A stretch of DNA of 64,000 bases. Source: Saccharothrix longispora (lineage in GTDB: Bacteria > Actinomycetota > Actinomycetes > Mycobacteriales > Pseudonocardiaceae). The position numbers and the translations under genes are program-made. Numbering within the stretch: position 1 is the first letter of the stretch; each line of letters begins with the position of its first letter. The stretch spans positions 1 through 64,000 of the forward strand of contig NZ_NSDM01000003.1 of the NCBI RefSeq assembly GCF_030852425.1, read 5' to 3'. This document shows, piece after piece, positions 1 to 8,110 of this stretch. Below the pieces are notes generated by a model, which had not been told where the DNA came from, made no database searches, and was given only the letters and a program-made list of their open reading frames with translations.

Positions 1-795
1 CCCAAGCAGCCCGGCCGACCACGAACCATCCGCTCGATCCGCCTCCTGGTGCTGCGCCCGGCACGCGAGAACCCCACCTGGGGCTACCGACGCATCCACG
101 GCGAACTCCTCGTCCTCGGCATCAAGATCGCCGCGTCCACCGTCTGGCAGATCCTCAAGGACGCCGGGATCGAACCGACACCCGAACGCACCACGACGAC
201 CCGGCCGGCCTTCCTCCGCTCACAAGCCGACGCACTACCGGCCTGCGACTTCTTCGAGACCACCACCCTGAACGGCACCCGCCTCCACGTGCTCGCGGTC
301 ATCGAGCACACCAGCCGCAGGATCCGAGTCCTCGGCGCCACCGCACACCCCACCACATCCTGGGTCACCCAAGCCGCCAGAAACCTCGCCATGGACCTCG
401 ACGACGAGGGCCGACACACGCGGTTCCTGATCCGCGACCGCGACGGGAAGTACCCGGCACCATTCGACGCCGTCCTCGCCGACGCCGGCACCCAGGTCGT
501 CCTCAGCGGAGTCCGCATCCCGCGCATGAACGCGATCATGGAACGCTGGATCCACAGCTGCCGCCGCGAACTCCTCGACCGCACTCTCATCTGGAACCGG
601 CAGCACCTGCTGCATGCCCTGCGCGAGTACGAGCGCTTCCACAACACCCACCGACCCCACCAAGGCATCCACAACGCCCGACCACTACGCACGCTGCCGC
701 CAGCCCTTACCGATCAAGCAGCGGTCACCCGACTCGACATCCGCCGACGGCAACGACTCGGCGGCATCCTCAACGAATACCATCATGCCGCCTGA
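1..795 (+). CDS. Integrase-core (DDE) IS transposase, 5' end cut by window
   Basis: This is the C-terminal two thirds of an IS transposase with an rve integrase core; the frame is open from base 1, so the start lies outside the window. The three catalytic acids can be placed: D in ACDFFET, D in LIRDRDGK, and E in NAIMERW. It ends with the RPHQGI...LGGILNEYHH tail usual in this actinobacterial group. The protein is closely similar to the broken copy at 12101-13196 and to the deleted copy at 7356-7932. Within the visible part nothing is broken, so this copy may be functional. Assignment to the IS3/IS481 side of the integrase-core families is by resemblance only. Confidence 0.85.
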   Translation, partial: PKQPGRPRTIRSIRLLVLRPARENPTWGYRRIHGELLVLGIKIAASTVWQILKDAGIEPTPERTTTTRPAFLRSQADALPACDFFETTTLNGTRLHVLAVIEHTSRRIRVLGATAHPTTSWVTQAARNLAMDLDDEGRHTRFLIRDRDGKYPAPFDAVLADAGTQVVLSGVRIPRMNAIMERWIHSCRRELLDRTLIWNRQHLLHALREYERFHNTHRPHQGIHNARPLRTLPPALTDQAAVTRLDIRRRQRLGGILNEYHHAA

Positions 796-825
796 CCTGC
801 ACGGACGACATTTTCGGCAAGCACA
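792..825 (+). repeat. IS right-end repeat (34 bp), copy 1
   Basis: The sequence beginning CTGACCTGCACGGACGAC and ending CGGCAAGCACA overlaps the stop codon of the preceding transposase. The same 34-bp unit occurs at 2218-2251, 11932-11965 (inverted), 11979-12012 (inverted) and 13193-13226, so it is the terminal repeat of this IS family. Confidence 0.75.
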
Positions 826-951
826 GCCCCGCACGTCCGCTACGCCGACATGTAGGCAATCGAACACTTTCGGCTCAATAAAATCGGCGACATCGTCAAA
901 GCCGCCCTCGTACTCACCCACTTCGAACACGGACGACTCACCTGAAACTCG

Positions 952-1182
952 TTGAGATCACTTCACTGGACGATCGAGAACCGCTTGCACTGGATCCGCG
1001 ACGTCGACTTCGACGAGGACTGCAGCCGGATCCACACCGGCTCCGCCCCACAAGTCATGGCCACCCTGCGCAACACCGCCATCGGCCTACTCCGACTGAC
1101 CGGTCACACCAACATCGCCGCCGCCCTACGACACCACGCACGCGACTTCAACCGACCCGTCGAACTGCTCCTGACATCCTGA
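952..1182 (+). pseudogene. ISAs1-family transposase, C-terminal fragment
   Basis: Only the last 76 or so residues of an ISAs1-family (H-repeat type) transposase remain. Visible family signatures are [14 protein letters not shown], the [11 protein letters not shown] stretch and the [13 protein letters not shown] segment that ends these proteins. Upstream, 826-951 reads as decayed sequence with some ISAs1-like character but no open frame to a start. The fragment directly follows the end repeat of the first IS, so that insertion or a later deletion probably removed the 5' part. It is not expected to be functional. Confidence 0.75.
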
Positions 1183-1308
1183 AACAGGACTTTGACGCCA
1201 CCCTGCCTCTCCCGGGACTGATTACGTCGTCGCAAACGTCATCATCCCAGGTCAGAGCGGCACCTATCGCCATCTCGGCAGCATGACACCGCCTTACTCG
1301 CGAATACG

Positions 1309-1347
1309 GGGCAGAGCTGGGGACCAATTTGGTCCCCAGCTCTGCCC
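1309..1347. terminator. Perfect 18-bp hairpin in the 1183-1401 intergenic gap
   Basis: GGGCAGAGCTGGGGACCA (1309-1326) is followed by a 3-nt spacer and its exact reverse complement (1330-1347). It lies 3' of both the ISAs1 fragment (plus) and the cassette gene at 1402 (minus), so it may end transcription in both directions. No U-tract is visible. The rest of 1183-1401 holds nothing recognisable. Confidence 0.5.
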
Positions 1348-1401
1348 TACAGTTCGGCTGACAAGTGCCACCATCGTATCAAAATATGCAATGCACTAAA
1401 C

Positions 1402-1941
1402 TTACCCCAAGGAAGAAATCCATTTCAAAGGGGGGGTCAATTCTTCTATCTCAATATTGTAAATCTCATGCCCCTTTCGCACTGTGTAATGCGAATGGAC
1501 TCTTGATCCCGCACCATGGTATATGGCCGCCCCGAGGAAGTCTGCCCTGGTTATTCCGCCCAGAAGTTGCAGTTCCTTCCTTGGATATATGTAAGAAGCA
1601 AAGAAGAAGTGGTCGACCGGCTCCTCGGCATGCCTGGCCGTAATCTGCGCAGTGAACCCAGGTCCGACAGGACCTTTTCTCTTTACAGTCTTCATTCCTA
1701 CAGAAGTGTCACCGATGAGAAAGTCGGCACTCCCTGCGACATCCTCCGTGATCCACTTCACGGGCAGAGTGGTGTTAATTTTCAACCATTTATCGAAGCA
1801 AATCTCGCCGATTTCACCCACCCATCTGAGATCACTGACTTCTTCCTTGTAGATGTTTCGGTAGCGCCGATCTCGATCTTTTCGGATTTCGATCGCCTGT
1901 TGAATGAACGCATCAGGCACACCCCCTGTCACGAAGTTCAT
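1402..1941 (-). CDS. Low-GC cassette protein, possible PD-(D/E)XK-like fold
   Basis: This 179-residue protein belongs to no family I can name. Its base composition is clearly poorer in GC than the host genes, which suggests transfer. The layout resembles phage-type restriction-endonuclease-like proteins: an early E in VGEIGEICFDKWL, then SADFLIGD, then VGMKTVKR where a D/E-x-K motif would sit, then the hydrophobic DHFFFASYI strand. The acidic residue expected two before the lysine is a glycine here, so catalysis is doubtful. Its ATG overlaps the stop of the 45-residue ORF upstream (ATGA), which implies translational coupling. It is the last gene of a three-gene minus-strand cassette. Confidence 0.6.
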   Translation of the reverse strand: MNFVTGGVPDAFIQQAIEIRKDRDRRYRNIYKEEVSDLRWVGEIGEICFDKWLKINTTLPVKWITEDVAGSADFLIGDTSVGMKTVKRKGPVGPGFTAQITARHAEEPVDHFFFASYIYPRKELQLLGGITRADFLGAAIYHGAGSRVHSHYTVRKGHEIYNIEIEELTPPLKWISSLG

Positions 1942-2075
1942 GGGTGCCTGCCCAGGCCTGCGGCTTTGACAGCCGCAATGATCGTCGAGGTAGCGTCGAA
2001 TGTACGTCCTGCGCCCATGTCGAGCGCCGGGAGGAACACCAGCACCTCACAAACTCCAACGCGGATGTTGTTCAC
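1938..2075 (-). CDS. 45-residue coupled small ORF
   Basis: A GTG start overlaps the stop of the upstream frame (GTGA at 2075-2072), and its own stop overlaps the ATG of the next gene (ATGA at 1941-1938). Such double overlap is hard to explain by chance and is the main support for calling it a gene. The product begins VNNIRVGVCEVLVFLPALD and ends AVKAAGLGRHP. It shows no signal peptide, no transmembrane helix and no motif I recognise. It could also be the tail of a frameshifted neighbour, but no shift is needed to explain the pattern. Confidence 0.5.
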   Translation of the reverse strand: MNNIRVGVCEVLVFLPALDMGAGRTFDATSTIIAAVKAAGLGRHP

Positions 2076-2217
2076 TCAGACGTGTATACCACATCGAGGA
2101 TCTTTTCGACGAGTGTGTCGATCTCTCCCTGGTCAGGAAGTTGCCGCGGTGCCAGCGAACCCAGGTGGCGCAACGAATCCCGATCGGGAACCGGTCCCTC
2201 ACGCACCGCCAAGCCAC
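2072..2217 (-). pseudogene. 3' fragment of the first cassette gene
   Basis: About 48 codons remain, ending EIDTLVEKILDVVYTSE. The frame continues upstream, but from 2218 it reads through the diverged IS end repeat (2218-2251), so the true N-terminus has been lost to an IS-related event. The fragment is coupled by GTGA overlap to the 45-residue ORF downstream. Function is unknown. The low GC matches the other two cassette genes. Confidence 0.45.
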
Positions 2218-2251
2218 CTGACCAGTACGAACGATATTTTCGGTACGCACA
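2218..2251 (+). repeat. IS end repeat, diverged copy
   Basis: CTGACCAGTACGAACGATAT followed by TTTCGGTACGCACA matches the 792-825 unit over most positions. No transposase of that family is attached, so this is the remnant of a vanished insertion that truncates the cassette gene to its left. Confidence 0.55.
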
Positions 2252-2299
2252 GCGCTTATTTGAGCCGAAAGTGATCGCCTTCCGGTAGGTTGATCGATC

Positions 2300-2407
2300 G
2301 TGATCGAGGTCGGGGGTGCGCATCGGTTGTCGCCTGCGGAGCGTGAGGTGCTGCGGTTGCGGGTGGTGGCCGCGTTGGAGGCCGGTCGGGTCGAGGGCTA
2401 CCGGTAG
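2300..2407 (+). pseudogene. IS630-type transposase, N-terminal scrap
   Basis: A 35-codon frame reads VIEVGGAHRLSPAEREVLRL and then an LEAGRVEGYR end before a stop. This matches the start of actinobacterial IS630-type helix-turn-helix transposases. It is unrelated in sequence to the IS630 element just downstream, so it is a separate relic. Confidence 0.45.
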
Positions 2408-2450
2408 TTTGTTAACTTCATGGAGGTATGTAGAGGTTGACGCCCTGTCC

Positions 2451-2533
2451 TTATGCGAGGGTGTCGAGTAGTTGCTGCAGGTCATCGGGTGGGGGCTTGT
2501 CCGACCATGATCTCCACCAGCGCTGCAGCAGTA
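2451..2533 (-). pseudogene. C-terminal scrap of an unknown gene, cut by IS630
   Basis: Read on the minus strand, 26 codons give LLQRWWRSWSDKPPPDD and then LQQLLDTLA before a TAA stop. The frame is interrupted at the TA target of the IS630 element, and the sequence beyond the element (ISL3) does not continue it sensibly. The parent gene is not identified. The call rests on composition and clean codons only. Confidence 0.3.
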
Positions 2534-2553
2534 CAGATCTTGAAAAGCTGGCA

Positions 2554-3159
2554 TTACGGCGGTTCGAGCTCGAGGTCCAGCCCGGTGTGGGCGAAGAAGG
2601 CGTCGATCAGCTCGGGCCGGTACTGCATCCGCTTGAGTCGGTTCTTCACGATGGAGACCAGGTGGTCGACGCCGTGGACGACGAGATTTCCCAGGCCGCG
2701 CTTGAGGTGTGACCAGACGTGCTCGGTCGGGTTGAGTTCGGGGGCGTAGGGCGGTAATCGGATGACGTGCAGCCAGTCCCGGGCCGCGACCAGGGCGCGC
2801 ATCGCGTGGCTGGTGTGGGTGTTCAAATTGTCCCAGATGAGCACGATGGGGCCGTCGAGCTGTTGGTGGGCGGCGTCGAGCAGGGCGGCGTAGTCGGTCT
2901 CGGCGAAGCTGCGCCGTTCACCCTTGCGGCCGCGGTGGACCACCGTGCGGTAGATCAACCGGGACCGGTGCCCGGGTCGGACGCAGACCAGTCCGGCGAT
3001 CGAGACCCGGCCCGAGCCCTTGCCCGACACCGCCACGATCGGAGTCCGTCCGCGTCGACCCCAGGTCCGGCTCTTCGGCGGGCGCAACGTCTGACCGGCC
3101 TCATCCTCGAAGCACACCCAGGCGCCCCGCCGCGCCGCTACCGTTTTCCCGCCGGCCAT
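2554..3159 (-). CDS. IS630 OrfB: DDE catalytic half of the transposase
   Basis: This 201-residue frame holds the catalytic DDE domain: D in CFEDEAGQTL, D in VLIWDNLNTH, and E in PELNPTEHVW. These are the standard IS630 triad motifs with the usual spacing. The frame overlaps OrfA by 22 bases in the -1 register. Its own ATG at 3159 is preceded by a strong AAGGAGG, so independent translation is possible, but the same Shine-Dalgarno is well placed to stimulate frameshifting into this frame. No catalytic residue is missing. Confidence 0.8.
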   Translation of the reverse strand: MAGGKTVAARRGAWVCFEDEAGQTLRPPKSRTWGRRGRTPIVAVSGKGSGRVSIAGLVCVRPGHRSRLIYRTVVHRGRKGERRSFAETDYAALLDAAHQQLDGPIVLIWDNLNTHTSHAMRALVAARDWLHVIRLPPYAPELNPTEHVWSHLKRGLGNLVVHGVDHLVSIVKNRLKRMQYRPELIDAFFAHTGLDLELEPP

Positions 3160-3647
3160 GCCTCCTTCCGCCAGGTGGCGATCGCCTCCTCGTCGCGCCC
3201 GATCGCCCGGTGGGCGGGCACCTGCGGGGAGAAACCCATGCGGTGCAACAGATAGGACACCCCGCGCAGCGTGTAGCGGGTGCGGAACAGCCGGGCGATC
3301 AGATCGGAAACCCGCGCCAGGGTCCAGCGCTGGTCCTCACCGAACCCGTATGCGGCGGGACCGCGCTCCAAGGCTTCGGCCAGCCGGTCCAATCGCCGCT
3401 GGTCCAGCCGGCACGACGACCCGCCCGGCCCTTTCGACGCCAACCCGGCCTCGCCTCCGACACGCCATCGACGCCGCCACGTGTAGACCGCGTTGGTCGA
3501 CACCCTCAGCCGACGGGCGATCTCCGCAGCCGCCACGTCCTGGGCGAACCACTCCGCCGCCTGTAACCGGACCTGCTCGCGTTTGGCCCTGCCCCGCTCG
3601 GACAGACCACCACCATCCGCGTACCTCATCACCCCTGCGTAGACCAC
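3138..3647 (-). CDS. IS630 OrfA: helix-turn-helix half of the transposase
   Basis: This 169-residue frame carries the DNA-binding half of an IS630 transposase. It shows a helix-turn-helix around EIARRLRVSTNAVYTWRRRW and the winged-helix linker that ends GVSYLLHRMGFSPQVP. An internal ATG at 3629 (MRYADGGG) may be the true start. It ends at a TAG six bases beyond the slippery GGGAAAA, and the remaining domain is encoded in the -1 frame at 2554-3159. It is therefore expected to act mainly as the N-terminal part of a frameshift fusion. Confidence 0.75.
   Translation of the reverse strand: MVYAGVMRYADGGGLSERGRAKREQVRLQAAEWFAQDVAAAEIARRLRVSTNAVYTWRRRWRVGGEAGLASKGPGGSSCRLDQRRLDRLAEALERGPAAYGFGEDQRWTLARVSDLIARLFRTRYTLRGVSYLLHRMGFSPQVPAHRAIGRDEEAIATWRKEAWPAGKR
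3144..3150 (-). other. -1 programmed frameshift signal (slippery GGGAAAA)
   Basis: In the OrfA frame the sequence is gcG GGA AAA, a canonical X XXY YYZ heptamer. A -1 slip reads GGG AAA ACG and continues directly into the catalytic frame. An AAGGAGG lies about 10 nt upstream, the position at which an internal Shine-Dalgarno stimulates -1 shifting in dnaX-type signals. Confidence 0.7.
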
Positions 3648-3713
3648 CCATCGATCACAACCCCTCAGGACACGCCGAGAACCACACGATCAACCCTGGT
3701 CTTTCAAGATCTG

Positions 3714-5082
3714 TATCACCATCGGACGCTCAAGGACGTGCCGGTCGACGGCCGTCGGGTCGTCGTGCACCTGCGTGCCCGGCGGCTGGTCTACGCGGCT
3801 CGGGGTTGCCCGCGGCAGACGTTTCGAGAGCAGGTTCCCGGCCTGGTGGAGCGCCATCAGCGTCGCACGGTGCGGCTCGTGCGGCAGATATCCCAGGTGG
3901 CGCGGGAGTTGTGCGGTAGGGCGGCCGCGCGCCTGATCGACCTTCTCGCCATGCCCGCCTCCCGCAGCACGGCGATGCGCCACCTATGGCGCCTGCCGCT
4001 GCCCGGGTTGACGGTTCCGCGGGTGATCGGCGTGGACGACTTCGCCCTGCGTCGGCGGCGCCGCTATGCCACGATCGTCGTCGACGCCGAGACCGGTCGA
4101 CGTGTCGCGGTCCTGCCCGGCCGCGACGCGGCCACCCTGGAATCGTGGCTGCGCGGGCATCCCGGTGTCGAGGTCGTGTGCCGCGACGGCTCGGCCACCT
4201 ACGCCGAGGCCGTCCGACGTGCCCTGCCCGACGCGGTGCAGGTCAGCGACCGATGGCACCTGTGGCGAAATCTCTGCGACAAGGTCCTGGTCGAGGTCCG
4301 CGCGCACGCCGGATGTTGGGCCACGGTCAACCCGTCCCGCCCCGGCGGGGTGCACGAGCTGACCGTCCGCGAGCGCTGGAACAAGGTCCACGAGCTGCTC
4401 GATCAAGGGGTCGGCCTGCTCGACTGCGCACGGCGCCTGGGCGTGGCCCTGAACACCGTCAAACGCTACGCCCGCATGCCCGAACCGCACACCACGCGCA
4501 TCGCCCGACCTACCGCCCGACGCTGGTCGACCCCTACCGCGAGCATCTGCGCGCCCGCCGCGCGGCCGATCCCGCGGTCCCGGTCACCCGCCTGCTCGCG
4601 GAGATCCGCGAGTCGGGTTACACCGGCAGTGCCAACCTGCTGGTTCGCTATCTCAACCAGGGTCGCGCCGAAGGCGAGCGCCCCGTCACCACCTCCCGCC
4701 ACGCGAGCAGCCTCCTGCTCACCAAACCCGACAACCTGCGCCCGAAGGACACGGAGTTGTTGGAAAGATTACCGCGGCCTGCCCGGAGATGACCGCACTC
4801 GTCAGCCTGGTGCGCGGCTTCGCCGCCCTGCTGACACCCGCCGCGGGCAACGACGCGAAACTCACCGAGTGGATCGCGCAGGCCCGCGCCGCCGACTTAC
4901 CGTACTTGCGCAGTCTCACCAACGGTCTGGAGATCGACCGGTCCGCTGTGGACGCCGCCCTCACCCTGCCCTACCACAACGGCCGCACCGAAGGCGGCAA
5001 CACCCGCACCAAAAGGATCATGAGACAGATGCACGGACGCGCCGGATTCGACCTCCTCCGCCACCGCATCCTCCTACCCTGA
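3714..5082 (+). pseudogene. ISL3-family transposase, truncated and twice frameshifted
   Basis: The ISL3 core is readable in three frames. The first (to about 4505) holds CPRQTFREQVPGLVERH, the VIGVDDFALRRRR catalytic region and QVSDRWHLWRNL. The second (about 4506-4765) continues with PTYRPTLVDPYREHLRARRA. The third (to 5082) holds YHNGRTEGGNTRTKRIMRQM. Each change fits a one-base deletion, the second in a run of A (gaaaga for gaaaaga). The N-terminal zinc-finger part is missing because the IS630 element joins at residue YHHRTLKD. The gene cannot make transposase. Confidence 0.8.
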
Positions 5083-5138
5083 CAGATACCCAGCGTCACC
5101 ACCGACTACGGGTCAAAGCCGCTCGTTTGACAGACCCC

Positions 5139-5269
5139 CATCCCGTCGACCTCTACGAGGGCTATCACTCCCGTCGAGGGCCTGCGAGCTTGGCACCGTC
5201 CGACTCAGCTACGTGGCATGCCGCAGCTCCTTAACGGGCGTGATAGGGCTACGCCAGGTCGACGGGATG
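5139..5269. repeat. MITE-like unit with inverted ends
   Basis: CATCCCGTCGACCT at 5139 is exactly inverted at 5256-5269, and the similarity runs on imperfectly for about 37 bp at each end (ggctatcac against the complement of gtgatagggct). The 131-bp unit has no coding content. It fills most of the 5083-5317 gap between the ISL3 relic and IS1182. It could be a small non-autonomous element or two abutting IS ends. Confidence 0.4.
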
Positions 5270-5317
5270 GCGCAGAGCCCTTACATGCGGATGCCCCAGC
5301 CAAGCGATGCTCGGTCT

Positions 5318-7170
5318 GAGCTTGACTCTGTCGGTGATCTTGGAACGGTCGGTGTGTCGTGGGGGGTGACCGGTAGGTAACAGCGAGGCTTCAGGGAGTC
5401 GGTGAAGTCGCAATGCTCCCTGAGGGGGTCAGATGTCGTTACCGGTCGGTCCCAGGTTTGCGGTGGAGGTTCCGGAGCTCACCGCGCGGATGGCGCGAGC
5501 CAGCAATCCCGGTGGTACGACGGCGATGTGGGTGCGTGACCACCTCGACGGCCTGTGGAGGGACGAGGACTTCGCCGACTGCTACTCGCGTAACGGACGT
5601 CCCGGGCTCTCCCCTGCCCAGTTGGCCACGGTGAGCGTGCTGCAGTTCCTGCTGGGCCTGTCCGACCGCGGTGCCGCCGAGGCCGTGCGCTGCCGCATCG
5701 ACTTCAAGTACGCCCTCGGCCTCGAACTCGACGACCCCGGCTTCCACCACAGCGTGCTCGGCGACTTCCGCGACCGCCTCCTGCGGGCCGGCCGGGCGGA
5801 CCACCTGCTGGATGTCGCCCTGGCCCGTCTGAAAGACGTCGGACTGGTCCGCGAACGCACCACCCAACGCACCGACTCCACCCACGTCCTGGCCGCCGTG
5901 CGCGACCTGACCCGCCTCGAATTGGTGACAGAGGCGGTGCGTGCGGCCCTGGAGGAACTCGCCCGCGTCGCCGACCACGCGCTGCACGGCCTGGTCGAGG
6001 AAGACTGGGGCCGCCGCTACGGCCGCCCCGTGCGCTTGGGCAAGAACCCGACCCGGCCCAAGACCAGGATCAACGCCACCGGGGCGGACGCCCACCGCCT
6101 GCTCGAACACCTCAGCCGTAACCATCCCGGTCTGCTGGACGTCTTCCAGGTCCAGGCTCTGCGGCAGGTGCTGGTGCAGAACTACTACGTGGACACCACG
6201 GGCCGCCTGCGATGGCGTGAGGACGAGCAGGGCAGCGGTCTGCCGCCGTCTGCGCTTCGGATCGTCTCGCCCCACGACCCGACGGTGCGCTACGCGCGTC
6301 GTGGGCAGGTCACCCGCTGGCAGGGGTTCCTCGCGCACGTGACCGAGACCTGCTCCGGCGACAGCCCTAACGTGATCACCGACGTGGCCACCATGCCCGC
6401 CACCAGCTCCGACGCCGGAGTCCTGCCCGGCATCCACACCAGACTGCAACACCGCGGCCTACGCCCGGACCGGCATCTGGTCGACGGCGGCTACACCTCC
6501 CTGGTCCACCTGGAGCGGGCCGAACGCGAACACCAGGTCACCGTTGTCGGACCGCTGCCTGCAAACCCCACCCACCAGCACCGCAAGGGCGAGGGCTTCG
6601 CCCGCGACGACTTCCGTATCGACTTCGACCGCCGCCAGGTCACCTGCCCGCAGGGACAGGTCAGCAAGGGTTGGCACGGCCCCTACCCGACATCCTCGCC
6701 GACCGCGGCCCCGCTGATCGTGGCCCGCTTCACCAAGGGCCAGTGCCAACCCTGCCCGGTCCGAACCCAGTGCACGACCTCCCGTGCTTCCTCGCGCAGC
6801 GTGGGCTTCCCTCCGAAGGAACTGCTCGAACTGCAGCTGCCCAACCGCGCCGAACGACAGGAACCGGCCTGGCACAAGCGCTACGCGGTGTGTTCCGGCA
6901 TCGAGGGGACCATTTTCGAGTTCACCCACGGTCATGGCATGCGCCGCTGCCGCTACCGAGGACAGAGCAAAACCCACCTACAGCACGTGCTCACCGCCAT
7001 CGCGGTCAACATCGAACGCCTCAGCCGGCAACCTCCCGGCACAAGCGCGCCCGCACGACCATCCACGGCCTTCCAGGACTACCTCGATCAGCAGGACATC
7101 CCGCGCCTGCATTCCTGGCGAGCCGCCAGCTGACACAGCAGCGACCAAGATCACCGACAGAGTCAAGCTG
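5318..7170 (+). mobile_element. IS1182-family insertion sequence
   Basis: GCTTGACTCTGTCGGTGATC plus TTGG at 5320-5343 is perfectly inverted at 7145-7168, a 24-bp terminal repeat. One intact transposase gene lies between the ends. Direct target repeats are not obvious. With complete ends and an unbroken gene, this is the element in the window most likely to be active. Confidence 0.85.
5433..7133 (+). CDS. IS1182-family transposase
   Basis: A 566-residue full-length transposase. The N-terminal domain ([33 protein letters not shown]) and the DUF772-like [19 protein letters not shown] region precede the DDE core. Readable core segments include [34 protein letters not shown] and the C-terminal [22 protein letters not shown] CxxC-type region ([12 protein letters not shown]) lies near residue 440, as usual for the family. 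The ATG follows a gagggggtc stretch that may serve as ribosome-binding site. Length and motifs match active IS1182 members. Confidence 0.88.
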   Translation: MSLPVGPRFAVEVPELTARMARASNPGGTTAMWVRDHLDGLWRDEDFADCYSRNGRPGLSPAQLATVSVLQFLLGLSDRGAAEAVRCRIDFKYALGLELDDPGFHHSVLGDFRDRLLRAGRADHLLDVALARLKDVGLVRERTTQRTDSTHVLAAVRDLTRLELVTEAVRAALEELARVADHALHGLVEEDWGRRYGRPVRLGKNPTRPKTRINATGADAHRLLEHLSRNHPGLLDVFQVQALRQVLVQNYYVDTTGRLRWREDEQGSGLPPSALRIVSPHDPTVRYARRGQVTRWQGFLAHVTETCSGDSPNVITDVATMPATSSDAGVLPGIHTRLQHRGLRPDRHLVDGGYTSLVHLERAEREHQVTVVGPLPANPTHQHRKGEGFARDDFRIDFDRRQVTCPQGQVSKGWHGPYPTSSPTAAPLIVARFTKGQCQPCPVRTQCTTSRASSRSVGFPPKELLELQLPNRAERQEPAWHKRYAVCSGIEGTIFEFTHGHGMRRCRYRGQSKTHLQHVLTAIAVNIERLSRQPPGTSAPARPSTAFQDYLDQQDIPRLHSWRAAS

Positions 7171-7355
7171 AGATGCGGCATGATTGGTTGCCAGGGTCTC
7201 TGGTTGACTGGTCGAGCGTATGACAAGCTGGTCAGATGTCGCTTGAGGTCGCAGACAAACTTGCCTCTATAGCCTGTGGGGTGTCAGAACTCTGCACTGG
7301 GATGCTGAGCTGCGACGATCGCGCACGCTGGACCTCCCGGGCATAATCGTGAGGT

Positions 7356-7932
7356 GTGGCGTTACGACTGCTGTACCTGATCTTCGTCCGGCTCAGTGAC
7401 TGGCTGGTCCTGCTCGGCCGGTCCTCCGCGGCCAAGGACGTCGAACTGCTGGTACTGCGGCACGAGGTCGCCGTACTGCGCCGCACCAACCCAGATCCGC
7501 GGTTGGACTGGGCCGATCGCGCGGTGCTCGCCGCGCTGGTTCGCCGACTCCTCCGGTCACTGCGCGAGCACAGGTTGGTGACACCGGGAACCATCCTGCG
7601 ATGGCACCGGCGCCTGATCGCGAAGAAGCGGACCTACCCGAACCGCACCGGCCGACCGCCGCTCGACGACACCACCGTGGCGCTGATCGAACGCATGGCC
7701 CGGGAGAACGCGGGCTGGGGCTACCGCAGAATCGAGGGTGAGCTGCTCAAGCTCGGCCACCGGGTGGCCGCCTCAACGGTTCGCCGTGTGCTACGCGGCC
7801 CACTACAACCACCGCCGACCACACCAAGCACTGCAACTCACCCCACCACTGCCGGACCAGCCGATCGCAAGGCCGGGTCACCGACCGGTCCTCGGCGGCC
7901 TCATCAACGAATACGAACCCACAGCAGCCTAA
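7356..7932 (+). pseudogene. Integrase-core IS transposase with catalytic domain deleted
   Basis: The first part (to about 7795) is the N-terminal third of a transposase of the same kind as 12101-13196: [37 protein letters not shown], and [19 protein letters not shown]. After [10 protein letters not shown] the sequence jumps, in a different frame, to the C-terminal tail [19 protein letters not shown]...[14 protein letters not shown]. The whole DDE domain, some 140 codons, is absent. This is an internal-deletion derivative. Between 7171 and 7355 and between 7933 and 8110 no gene is seen. Confidence 0.75.
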
Positions 7933-8110
7933 CCGCAGGTCAAGCCATGCGGCCGACTTTTGGCACCGCACACGCTCCTTATCACCCACTCAAGATCAGC
8001 CCATTCACCACGGCCAACATCCACTAGAAACCCGGACATCCCGACCAACGACCCCGGACATGACCTAGGCCGCACGTTCCTCACCTTCCCCAAGCGGATA
8101 TGCTCTGCGG

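Larger units (their letters stand above)
2534..3713 (-). mobile_element. IS630-family insertion sequence
   Basis: Inverted ends read CAGATCTTGAAAAG at 2534 and CTTTCAAGATCTG ending at 3713. The element is flanked by TA dinucleotides (2532-2533 and 3714-3715), the target duplication known for the IS630/Tc1 superfamily. It is about 1.18 kb with two overlapping reading frames on the minus strand. It sits inside the 5' part of an ISL3 transposase, so it inserted after that element. Ends, target duplication and both frames are present, so the element looks complete. Confidence 0.85.

Noticed and set aside
2437-2749. Plus-strand ORFs over the IS630 right end
   Set aside because: They are antisense to the transposase C-terminus and the cut gene fragment.
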